From assembly GCA_000416085.1 (NCBI GenBank), contig KE356579.1:1145019-1153510 (forward strand): 8,492 nucleotides of DNA. The letters run 5' to 3'. Positions 1 through 5,448 of the stretch are shown in pieces. Within the stretch, counting starts at the first letter, position 1, and every line of letters begins with the position of its first letter. A program made the translations under genes and the position numbers. The stretch is from a halophilic archaeon J07HX64. GTDB taxonomy: Archaea; Halobacteriota; Halobacteria; Halobacteriales; Haloarculaceae. Below the pieces are notes generated by a model. It was not told the DNA's origin. It saw only the letters and a list, made by a program, of their open reading frames with translations, and did no database searches.

Positions 1-2
1 GT

Positions 3-860
3 ATCGAGAGTATCGAGACGATCGGCCCGCGCTCGACCCATATCGAACTCGCGCTGTGGGATATAATCGGCAAGGACGCCGGCAAGCCCGTCTACGAACT
101 GCTCGGCGGGACCGGCGATTCGGTGCGTGCGTACGCGAGCACCGGACAGGTGCTCCCCGCCGACGAGCGGATCGCCCACATCGAGGACTGTCTGGAGATG
201 GGGTTCGAGGCGGTCAAGCTACGCATCACCGAGCGGTCGGATCTCGAGGGGGTGCAGGCGGTTCGCGAGGCGTTTCCCGACCTGCCGCTGATGATCGACG
301 CGAACAAGGGCTGGTCGATCTCCATCGTCGAGGAGACACCGACTTGGACGGTCGCGGAGGCGACCGAGATCGCCCGGGAGCTCGAGGATATCGGCGGGGT
401 CCGGTGGTTCGAGGAGCCACTGCCCCGGCACAACTACGAGGGGTACGCACAGTTGCGCGAGGCGACCGACGTTCCGATCGCCGGCGGCGAGTTCAACAGA
501 GGGACACACGAACTGCACCGGTTTCTCGACCACGACGCCGTCGACGTGCTCCAGCCCGACGCCGCCCTGGCGACCGGCATCAGAGGCGCGACCGAACTCG
601 CGGGGACCGCCCGGCAACAGGGTGTCGAGTTCGTCCCGCACACGTGGACAAACGCGGTGGGGTTCGCCGCGAACCTGCACGTGATGGCCGCCGTCGAGAG
701 CCCCTGGTGTGAGTTTCCCTACGACCCGCCGTGGACGCCCGAGGCTTGGGGTGCACTCGTCGAGGAAACTGTCACCGTTGACGACGGGGCGGTGCGGCCG
801 CCGGATGGGCCGGGGCTGGGTGTCGAACTCGACCGGGATGTCCTCGAGAGCCGGGGGTAG
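3..860 (+). CDS. Mandelate racemase/muconate lactonizing enzyme family protein, 5'-truncated
   Basis: C-terminal 285 residues of an enolase-superfamily enzyme; the start lies left of the window, and about 100 N-terminal residues (capping domain) are missing compared with the usual 370-400. These enzymes abstract a proton alpha to a carboxylate and stabilise the enediolate on Mg2+; most are cytoplasmic sugar-acid dehydratases or racemases. Visible in order (numbered from base 3): the general-base motif KLR (K72, R74), metal ligands D99 in MIDANKGW, the Glu pair 137-138 in RWFEEPL and E163 in AGGEF, then D185 in LQPD and H213 in VPHTW, which match the His-Asp dyad of the mandelate racemase subgroup. 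E237 in WCEFPY sits where that subgroup has its catalytic electrophile. All catalytic positions are intact, so it should be active. The KxR base motif (not KxK) is more typical of acid-sugar dehydratases. The substrate cannot be read from this fragment. It converges on the ArsA-type gene. Confidence 0.9.
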   Translation: MESIETIGPRSTHIELALWDIIGKDAGKPVYELLGGTGDSVRAYASTGQVLPADERIAHIEDCLEMGFEAVKLRITERSDLEGVQAVREAFPDLPLMIDANKGWSISIVEETPTWTVAEATEIARELEDIGGVRWFEEPLPRHNYEGYAQLREATDVPIAGGEFNRGTHELHRFLDHDAVDVLQPDAALATGIRGATELAGTARQQGVEFVPHTWTNAVGFAANLHVMAAVESPWCEFPYDPPWTPEAWGALVEETVTVDDGAVRPPDGPGLGVELDRDVLESRG

Positions 861-885
861 CTCTGCGGCTCGTACTGTCGAGGAG

Positions 886-893
886 AAATAAAC
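886..893 (-). terminator. Possible T-rich transcription stop of the ArsA-type gene
   Basis: Read on the minus strand, this is GTTTATTT, about 77 bases beyond the stop codon of the ArsA/Get3 gene and just before the end of the convergent enolase-family gene. Archaeal termination often uses short T-rich tracts in the coding strand without a strict hairpin. The tract is short and interrupted, so this is only a suggestion. No comparable T-tract is seen on the plus strand for the enolase-family gene. Confidence 0.25.
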
Positions 894-969
894 GGCCGAT
901 TCCCAGGCGTGTGTGAGACCGGTGAGCAGACGATCCCCTGGTGAACCCGAGGCGTGAGATGTTCCGAAC

Positions 970-2010
970 TCAGTCGGTCGTGTCAGCGAGACAGGCCGCA
1001 ACCACACGGAGGAGTCGCTCGCCACGGACCTCCTCGGCCAGTAGCGGGACCCGCAGCACCCGGTGGCCACGGAACACGTCCTGTGCCTGTGCGAGTGCCC
1101 GCTTCTGTATCTGCCAGCGGCGCTCACAGAACGCGCAGTCGGTGTGGTTCGGTGCGACAAACTCCACGTCGATATCGGCAACCTCCGCGGGGTCCTGCAT
1201 GACACGGTTGACGACAACCGTGCCGACAGGGATCTCGAACGTCTCGAGACGCTCGAGCAGGCGCTCGGACTCACGGACACTCAACTCCTCGGGCACCATG
1301 ACGACCCGAAAGTCCGTCCGGTCGGGGTCCCGGAGAGCGGCCCGCAGACGCTCGATGCGGTCGGCAAACGCCGAGAGCTGTTCGGTTCCGGTTCCGGTCT
1401 CCCCGCCGCCGAGTCCACCGAGCAGTCCGTCGAACTGCTCGTGCACCCCCAGCATCTGGCTGGCCATCGAGTCCAGCATCTCGGGCAACTCGAGCAGGCG
1501 CAGCGTGTGACCGGTCGGGGCGGTGTCGACCACGACCCGGTCGAACCGCTCGTCCTCGAAGAACGCGAGCAGGAGCCGGATCGCTGCCACCTCGTCGCTT
1601 CCGGGCATCGGCGCCTCCTGCGCGCCGGGCCCGCCGGTGTTCTGTCCCGGTCCGCCGGGCGAACCGGCCATCGGACCGCCGAACGCGCCCCCGAGTGAGC
1701 CCTCGAGGTGGCCCTCCTCGGCCGCCGTCTCGGGGTCGATCTCGGCTGCGTAGAGCGGTATCTCCTCGCGGATGCGCCCGGGTTGCTCGGGGACTGCTGT
1801 CTCCAGTGTGTCCGACAGCGAGTGGGCGGGGTCTGTCGAAACCACCAGTGTCGGTGTGTCACCGCGTGCGCTTGCAAGCGCCGTCGCCGCGGCCATCGTC
1901 GTCTTGCCGACTCCTCCCTTCCCGCCGTAGAGAACGTACTCGGGCCCCTCGATGCCCGCCGGTACAGTTCCCTCTGCTATCTCCTCGACCGGTTCGACTG
2001 GCACGTCCAT
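970..2010 (-). CDS. ArsA/Get3-family ATPase with CxxC motif
   Basis: A 346-residue cytosolic P-loop ATPase of the ArsA/TRC40/Get3 branch of the SIMIBI class. Motifs in order: the deviant Walker A GGKGGVGKTT (29-38) with its signature first lysine, switch I STDPAHSLSD (58-67), the family signature DTAPTGHTLRLL (162-173), VVVNRV (265-270) near the adenine-binding region, and C292/C295 in TDCAFCERRW, the CxxC that binds zinc at the dimer interface in Get3. It has one ATPase domain, as in Get3, whereas bacterial ArsA is a tandem duplication. A Gly/Pro/Met-rich stretch (about 104-137) lies between switch I and switch II, where Get3 has helices that cover the client groove; a second Gly-rich patch is at 195-209. 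No arsB, arsC or arsR is in view, so tail-anchored membrane-protein targeting or a related role is more likely than arsenite export. The ATG start lies just before the P-loop strand; a GGAG is at 2014-2017, with short spacing. Confidence 0.93.
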   Translation of the reverse strand: MDVPVEPVEEIAEGTVPAGIEGPEYVLYGGKGGVGKTTMAAATALASARGDTPTLVVSTDPAHSLSDTLETAVPEQPGRIREEIPLYAAEIDPETAAEEGHLEGSLGGAFGGPMAGSPGGPGQNTGGPGAQEAPMPGSDEVAAIRLLLAFFEDERFDRVVVDTAPTGHTLRLLELPEMLDSMASQMLGVHEQFDGLLGGLGGGETGTGTEQLSAFADRIERLRAALRDPDRTDFRVVMVPEELSVRESERLLERLETFEIPVGTVVVNRVMQDPAEVADIDVEFVAPNHTDCAFCERRWQIQKRALAQAQDVFRGHRVLRVPLLAEEVRGERLLRVVAACLADTTD

Positions 2011-2628
2011 GCTCTCCGGTACTCTCCCCGGGGTTGTGTACCCGTCGAAATTCCCCGTTCACGCTGACCCCGTGCTCGTCGAACCCGCCCGTGCTCACCC
2101 GGACCCAGTGCCCGTCGGGGGCACGCCCCTCACAGTTGGCTCCGGGCCCACCCCGAGACGGTGTATCAGTTCCGCACCGGAAAACGGCGACCGAAGCAGG
2201 TGAGACCGGCATCGGGACAGAGTGGTTGACGAAGCAGGACAGGGGGTGGTCGTAGCACTGGGACTGGATACGATGTCGGGCGGGGGACAGTGTACGGACC
2301 TTGTCACCGAACAGGGCAGACGAGAGAACAACAACGCGAACGTTACCGATACTCACGAGGTCGACCACCGGGGCGGCGCGGATCGCAAGGACTGACATGG
2401 CAGAGCGTGGATAGGTTGCGGAGCACATCGGCTCCCTTCCGGCAGAGCTAGGCTGTTCGACGGACTCACCAGTCGGGGGTATCTGCGATATCTCGTCCGG
2501 GTGCCCGAACTCGACACGACAACCGTGGAGGAGCGTATCGAGGAACTGTCCCGGCAGTTCGGTCTGCCGGCGGGTGCAGACCACAGGGTCGACAGCTACC
2601 AGGTGACCGTCGAGGTTCCCCCAGTTGC
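2011..2628. other. 618-base gap without a convincing intact gene
   Basis: The gap lies between the stop of the PhnP-like hydrolase and the start of the ArsA-type ATPase. Open frames run across it on both strands, but none has a plausible start, a recognisable motif and acidic composition throughout. The left part (2011-2200) is Pro/Ser/Arg-rich in most frames and looks non-coding; it should hold the ArsA gene's promoter, but I see only a weak candidate, GAATTT on the minus strand near 2048-2053, and no clear TATA box. A 6-base inverted repeat (gtgccc/gggcac, 2108-2124) and a CCCCGGGG palindrome (2026-2033) are present, neither striking at this GC content. The right part (about 2222-2628) has a plus-strand frame with halophile-like composition, listed separately. 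A CTAG tetramer at 2448-2451, a word haloarchaeal genomes tend to avoid, also hints at non-coding or decaying DNA. Confidence 0.6.
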
Positions 2629-2692
2629 TCACAACAGGAACTGTTCGCCGTCGACGGCGAGCGGTTGCTCGAAGGCCTCGTCGGCGGGGTAG
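2396..2692 (+). pseudogene. Possible remnant of a plus-strand gene
   Basis: An open stretch of 98 codons plus stop with no good start (only a GTG at 2501) and no recognised domain. From 2501 to about 2620 the predicted peptide begins VPELDTTTVEERIEELSRQF and is rich in Glu and Asp, with about 80% GC at third positions but only about 40% at second positions, as expected for a real haloarchaeal protein; 2495-2620 is the most protein-like stretch in the gap. The same frame is also open upstream from a GTG at 2222 to a TGA at 2393, so the two pieces could be one gene broken by a stop. The last 60 or so bases run antisense into the end of the PhnP-like gene and look non-coding. The opposite strand is open in the same codon phase but gives a less acidic product. 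It could equally be chance. Confidence 0.25.
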
Positions 2693-3510
2693 AAGTGCGA
2701 GGCGTGGACGAGTCGTGTCCGCTCGGCCCCGAGATCGGCGGCCAACGAGAGCGCCCCCTCGCGGGTCATATGTTTGTCACCGAAGGTCCGCGGGACACCC
2801 GCGTCGTCGTGGTGGCGACCCCCCCTCGGGTGGTACCCACAGAGGTGTGCCGGGACGATGGCGTCCGCGAGAAACAGGTCCGGGTCCGCGAGAACCTCCC
2901 GCGAACGGTCGGGCACGTCGTAGCTCGTGTCCCCGGACAGCGACAGTTTCGCGCCCGTCTCGGGGTCCTCGAGTGCGAGCCCGTAACAGAGAAGTGGCGG
3001 ATGCTCGACCGGGACAAACTGCACCTCGAACCCACAGACCTCGAACACCTCGAACGGGGACACGGCACCGACAGTCACCTGATCGAGATACGCGTAGTCC
3101 TCGGTGACTGTCTCGGCAACACTCGCACCCGTGACCGGGTCGGTCTCGTCGGCGGCGTACACCTCCAGGTCGTCGAACAGTCTGTAGGCGTTGCCGAGGC
3201 CGTCGAGATGATCGAAGTGAATGTGCGTGACGATACCGGCATCGGGAAGCGGGAGCTCCTCGCGGAGGAACTGCCGGCGGAGGTCGGGGCTGAAATCGAT
3301 CAGCAGTGTCTCGTCGGTCCGCTCGTTGTGGACGTGCACCGAGAAGCGGGTGCGCTCGACACCACCCGCAGCCGTCACCGTTGCGCCCTGCTCGCGCAAC
3401 CGCTCGCGCAACTCCTCGTCCGGTTGGCGCGCCCGCTGACAGGTCTTACAGCCACAGTCGACAGTCGGTGTCCCGGTCGTGTCACCGGTCCCGAGCAGTG
3501 TCACCGACAT
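2629..3510 (-). CDS. PhnP-like metallo-beta-lactamase-fold hydrolase
   Basis: A 293-residue cytoplasmic metallohydrolase of the PhnP-like branch, which in bacteria includes the 1,2-cyclic phosphodiesterase acting on phosphoribosyl cyclic phosphate in the C-P lyase pathway. The N-terminus has LLGTGDTTGTP followed by C19, C21 and C24, matching the structural zinc site of PhnP. The dinuclear site motif HIHFDH is at 96-101, followed by H170 (VEHPPLL), D194 (SGDTSYD) and H269/H272 (VHASHF); GDKHMT near 247 matches the conserved HMT segment. A His-rich loop (CGYHPRGGRHHDD, about 224-236) lies between. I chose ATG 3510 because GAGGTGGTGA precedes it at good distance; an upstream ATG at 3555 would add 15 unconserved residues. 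The gene starts 66 bases after the AAA+ gene, so they are probably one transcript. No other C-P lyase genes are visible, so the substrate is open; nucleotide or sugar cyclic phosphates are plausible. Confidence 0.9.
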   Translation of the reverse strand: MSVTLLGTGDTTGTPTVDCGCKTCQRARQPDEELRERLREQGATVTAAGGVERTRFSVHVHNERTDETLLIDFSPDLRRQFLREELPLPDAGIVTHIHFDHLDGLGNAYRLFDDLEVYAADETDPVTGASVAETVTEDYAYLDQVTVGAVSPFEVFEVCGFEVQFVPVEHPPLLCYGLALEDPETGAKLSLSGDTSYDVPDRSREVLADPDLFLADAIVPAHLCGYHPRGGRHHDDAGVPRTFGDKHMTREGALSLAADLGAERTRLVHASHFYPADEAFEQPLAVDGEQFLL

Positions 3511-3514
3511 CGTG

Positions 3515-3524
3515 TCACCACCTC
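3515..3524 (-). promoter_or_regulatory. Ribosome binding site of the PhnP-like gene
   Basis: On the minus strand this reads GAGGTGGTGA, a close match to the complement of the haloarchaeal 16S rRNA tail (GGAGGTGA). The GAGGTG core ends 8 bases before ATG 3510. It decides the start in favour of 3510 over the upstream ATG at 3555, and fits an internal gene in a transcript. Confidence 0.7.
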
Positions 3525-3576
3525 GCCGACCGGCCGGTGTCCGAGTCGACATCATCGCTCCCGTGCTCGTCCGGCA

Positions 3577-4959
3577 TCAGTCCTGTTCTGGCCGCTGCTC
3601 CGGTCGCTCTGTGTCTCCGTCTGCTCCGCTCTCCTCCCCCGAGTGGTCGTGAGCGTGGTCGTGGCTGTCGTCGCTCTCACCGAACCCACCGCCGGCGACG
3701 AGCGCGTCGTGGTCACCCTCTATCATATCGAGGTTCTTGAGCGTGTCCCGCTCCTCGAACTCCTCGACGGCATCGACGAGGTCCTGCTGGGTGAGCGTGG
3801 TACGCTCCTCGGTGAGCGCCTCGAGCACAGCCTCGCGCAACACGAGTCGGAGGTCACTCCCGGTCAGCCCGCCGGTGAGTTCGGCCACCTTCGAGGGCGC
3901 GAAATCGACGATATCCATCTGTTGGGTGACGAGTTCCAGGATGGCTGTGCGCATCTCCGCGTCGGGTTTGGGGAAGTTCACGATCTCGTCGAAGCGCCGC
4001 CAGGCCGCCGCGTCGAGGTCGTGGGGGTGGTTCGTCGCCCCGATGAGCAACACCTCGTCCCGGATGAGCGAGACATCGTCGATGCTTTTCAGCAGGGTGT
4101 TGACCGCCCGTTTTATCGCGGCGTGTTCGTCACTGGAGCGGGTCTTCGCGACGAAGTCGAACTCGTCCATAAACAGGATACAGGGGGCCAGTCGGGTCGC
4201 CACCTCGAAGGTCTTCTCGACGTTTTTGGCTGTCTCGCCGAGATACTGGCTGGTGATCATCGACAGTTTCACCTCGACAAACGGCAGGCCGAGTTCGCGC
4301 GCGAGCGCCCTGGCGACCGACGTCTTTCCGGTACCCGGTGGGCCGACGAACAGCAGTTTGCCGATCTCGCTCAGACCGATACTCGCCAGGTACTCCCGGT
4401 GTTCGATCGCCTTTACTATCTTCTGTACCTCCTGTTCCTGTTGTTTGGTCAGCACAATCTCGGCAAGTGGCTGGTCTATCTCCTCCGGCGCTCGCACCTC
4501 CACGAGGTCGAGCATCTCCTCATCCTCCTCGAAGTACTCATCGAGCAACGCGTCGATGAACGCACGGTCTGCGCGTGCGGGCCGGGTCCGCTCGTTTGCC
4601 ACCTCGTAGTCGCCGTCCTCGAACTGTGCCGCCAGCACCGGGTTCCCGGCGAGTCTCTCGGCGTCGGTGCGCTCACCGTACCACTCTGTCGCCATCTCGC
4701 GGTCGGTCAGCGACAGTGTTCCGGAGAACTCCTCGCGGTCGGTAAACATCAGACCGGAGACCGCATCCCACGGTCTGTCGATACCGGTCGCCTCGCTCGC
4801 GGTGTCTGCGGTCACCGCCAGCGGTCGCTCGATACGGCCCTCACTCCAGAACGGTCGCCTGAACGCCGATGGCAGGTCGTCCGGCTCGAACCGCTCGCTC
4901 TCGTTGTAGACGGCCGCTGTCAGCACAAACTCGACAACGTCGAACGCCGGATCACTCAT
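3577..4959 (-). CDS. AAA+ ATPase with uncharacterised N-terminal region and His-rich tail
   Basis: A 460-residue protein with one classical AAA module. Motifs: Walker A GPPGTGKT (206-213), Walker B ILFMDEFD (261-268), sensor 1 Asn310 in IGATNHP, tandem arginines 321-322 in WRRFDE (arginine finger), and sensor 2 GSDLR (367-371). The core is closest to the classical clade containing Cdc48/Vat, FtsH and the proteasomal PAN ATPases, so a hexameric unfoldase or remodelling role is likely. The first 170 or so residues are very acidic (for example EYFEEDEEMLDL) and match no domain I recognise; no transmembrane helix, protease domain or coiled coil is seen. The C-terminus has DDSHDHAHDH (431-440) in a Ser/Glu/Asp-rich tail, a possible metal-binding element. 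I chose ATG 4959 over a TTG nine codons upstream because a TATA-like box lies 28 bases before it, implying a leaderless transcript. It probably leads an operon with the PhnP-like gene. Confidence 0.92.
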   Translation of the reverse strand: MSDPAFDVVEFVLTAAVYNESERFEPDDLPSAFRRPFWSEGRIERPLAVTADTASEATGIDRPWDAVSGLMFTDREEFSGTLSLTDREMATEWYGERTDAERLAGNPVLAAQFEDGDYEVANERTRPARADRAFIDALLDEYFEEDEEMLDLVEVRAPEEIDQPLAEIVLTKQQEQEVQKIVKAIEHREYLASIGLSEIGKLLFVGPPGTGKTSVARALARELGLPFVEVKLSMITSQYLGETAKNVEKTFEVATRLAPCILFMDEFDFVAKTRSSDEHAAIKRAVNTLLKSIDDVSLIRDEVLLIGATNHPHDLDAAAWRRFDEIVNFPKPDAEMRTAILELVTQQMDIVDFAPSKVAELTGGLTGSDLRLVLREAVLEALTEERTTLTQQDLVDAVEEFEERDTLKNLDMIEGDHDALVAGGGFGESDDSHDHAHDHSGEESGADGDTERPEQRPEQD

Positions 4960-4982
4960 CTTACGTGCGTAGTGGTGCTGGC

Positions 4983-4990
4983 ACAATAAG
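4983..4990 (-). promoter_or_regulatory. TATA-like promoter element of the AAA+ gene
   Basis: On the minus strand this reads CTTATTGT. Its centre is about 28 bases from the A of ATG 4959, the spacing at which archaeal transcription starts, so the mRNA would begin at or next to the start codon (leaderless, common in haloarchaea). The surroundings are GC-rich, which makes the AT-rich box stand out. It is not a perfect TTTAWA consensus. Confidence 0.5.
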
Positions 4991-5062
4991 TCACTCGAAG
5001 ACTGACGTGATTGTGTCGGTGATACCGCGAGGCTGTGTCGTTACACTCGCGCTCGACAGCGG

Positions 5063-5359
5063 TCAGGCCACGTTGAATCCCTTTTGCCGCAGGAAGTCCT
5101 CGACCCGACCGGTGTGGTTCCCCTGGAGCTCTATCTGGTCGTCGTCGACCGTGCCCCCACAGGCGAACTTCGATTTCAGGTCCGACGAGAGGCTGTCCAT
5201 GTCAACGGTACCCGGGTCGAACCCCTCGATTATCGTTACCTCTTTGCCGTAACGGCGCTCGTCGATGCGGATTGTTATCTCCTGGTCGTCCTTGGCAACG
5301 TCCTCGCAGACGCATAGCTCGTCGGGGAGCCCGCACGTCGAGCAGACTTCTCCGGCCAT
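5063..5359 (-). CDS. Translation initiation factor aIF1 (SUI1 family)
   Basis: A 98-residue protein covering the whole family length. aIF1/eIF1 binds the small ribosomal subunit and helps start-codon selection by promoting scanning and rejecting wrong initiator pairings. The N-terminus has a small zinc-binding signature with C6, C9, C16 and C18 ([13 protein letters not shown]), usual in archaeal SUI1 proteins. The SUI1 fold follows: [10 protein letters not shown] (39-48), [12 protein letters not shown] (59-70), then [15 protein letters not shown] (76-90) and the C-terminal [11 protein letters not shown] and QGNH are the diagnostic segments. ATG 5359 is supported by a TATA-like box at matching distance. 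The gene follows the transglutaminase gene after 89 bases but appears to have its own promoter. The bacterial YciH homologue shares this fold, but the archaeal context favours aIF1. Confidence 0.96.
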   Translation of the reverse strand: MAGEVCSTCGLPDELCVCEDVAKDDQEITIRIDERRYGKEVTIIEGFDPGTVDMDSLSSDLKSKFACGGTVDDDQIELQGNHTGRVEDFLRQKGFNVA

Positions 5360-5388
5360 TACCTACGCGAACCTATCAAACGTAGACT

Positions 5389-5394
5389 CTTAAA
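5389..5394 (-). promoter_or_regulatory. TATA box of the aIF1 gene
   Basis: On the minus strand this reads TTTAAG, within GGTTTAAGAG, about 33 bases before the aIF1 ATG. With the usual 26-28 base spacing, transcription would start only a few bases before the ATG. No Shine-Dalgarno sequence lies between, consistent with a nearly leaderless mRNA. The gene can therefore be expressed independently of the transglutaminase gene. Confidence 0.6.
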
Positions 5395-5448
5395 CCTGCC
5401 GGGCAATACCGTGCTCACGACCAAACGGGCCGGAGTCGGGACTCCGGG

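Noticed and set aside
219..1280. A 353-codon minus-strand open frame across the end of the enolase-family gene.
   Set aside because: It overlaps two genes with intact active-site motifs, and its product is Arg/Ser-rich, unlike haloarchaeal proteins.
1383..1398. Short tandem ggttcc-type repeat.
   Set aside because: It encodes a Gly/Thr loop of the ArsA-type protein and has only about two units; nothing suggests a functional repeat.
970..2010. Naming the ATPase arsA as an arsenite pump subunit.
   Set aside because: It has one ATPase domain and a CxxC as in Get3, and no arsenical resistance gene is nearby.
2108..2124. Inverted repeat gtgccc/gggcac as an operator or terminator.
   Set aside because: A 6-base stem in very GC-rich DNA, with no T-tract and no second copy seen, is expected by chance.
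1859..2632. A 257-codon minus-strand open frame covering the 2011-2628 gap.
   Set aside because: Its end overlaps the P-loop region of the ArsA-type gene in another frame, the product is not acidic and has no motif, and the opposite strand gives a more halophile-like peptide in the same codon phase.
3511..3555. Upstream ATG at 3555 as the start of the PhnP-like protein.
   Set aside because: It adds 15 Arg/Gly-rich residues before the conserved beta strand, and the good Shine-Dalgarno sequence serves ATG 3510.
2665..4989. A 774-codon plus-strand open frame opposite the AAA+ and PhnP-like genes.
   Set aside because: It is the antisense shadow of two genes with complete catalytic motifs on the minus strand. 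Long antisense frames are expected at this GC content, and its product has no recognisable motif.
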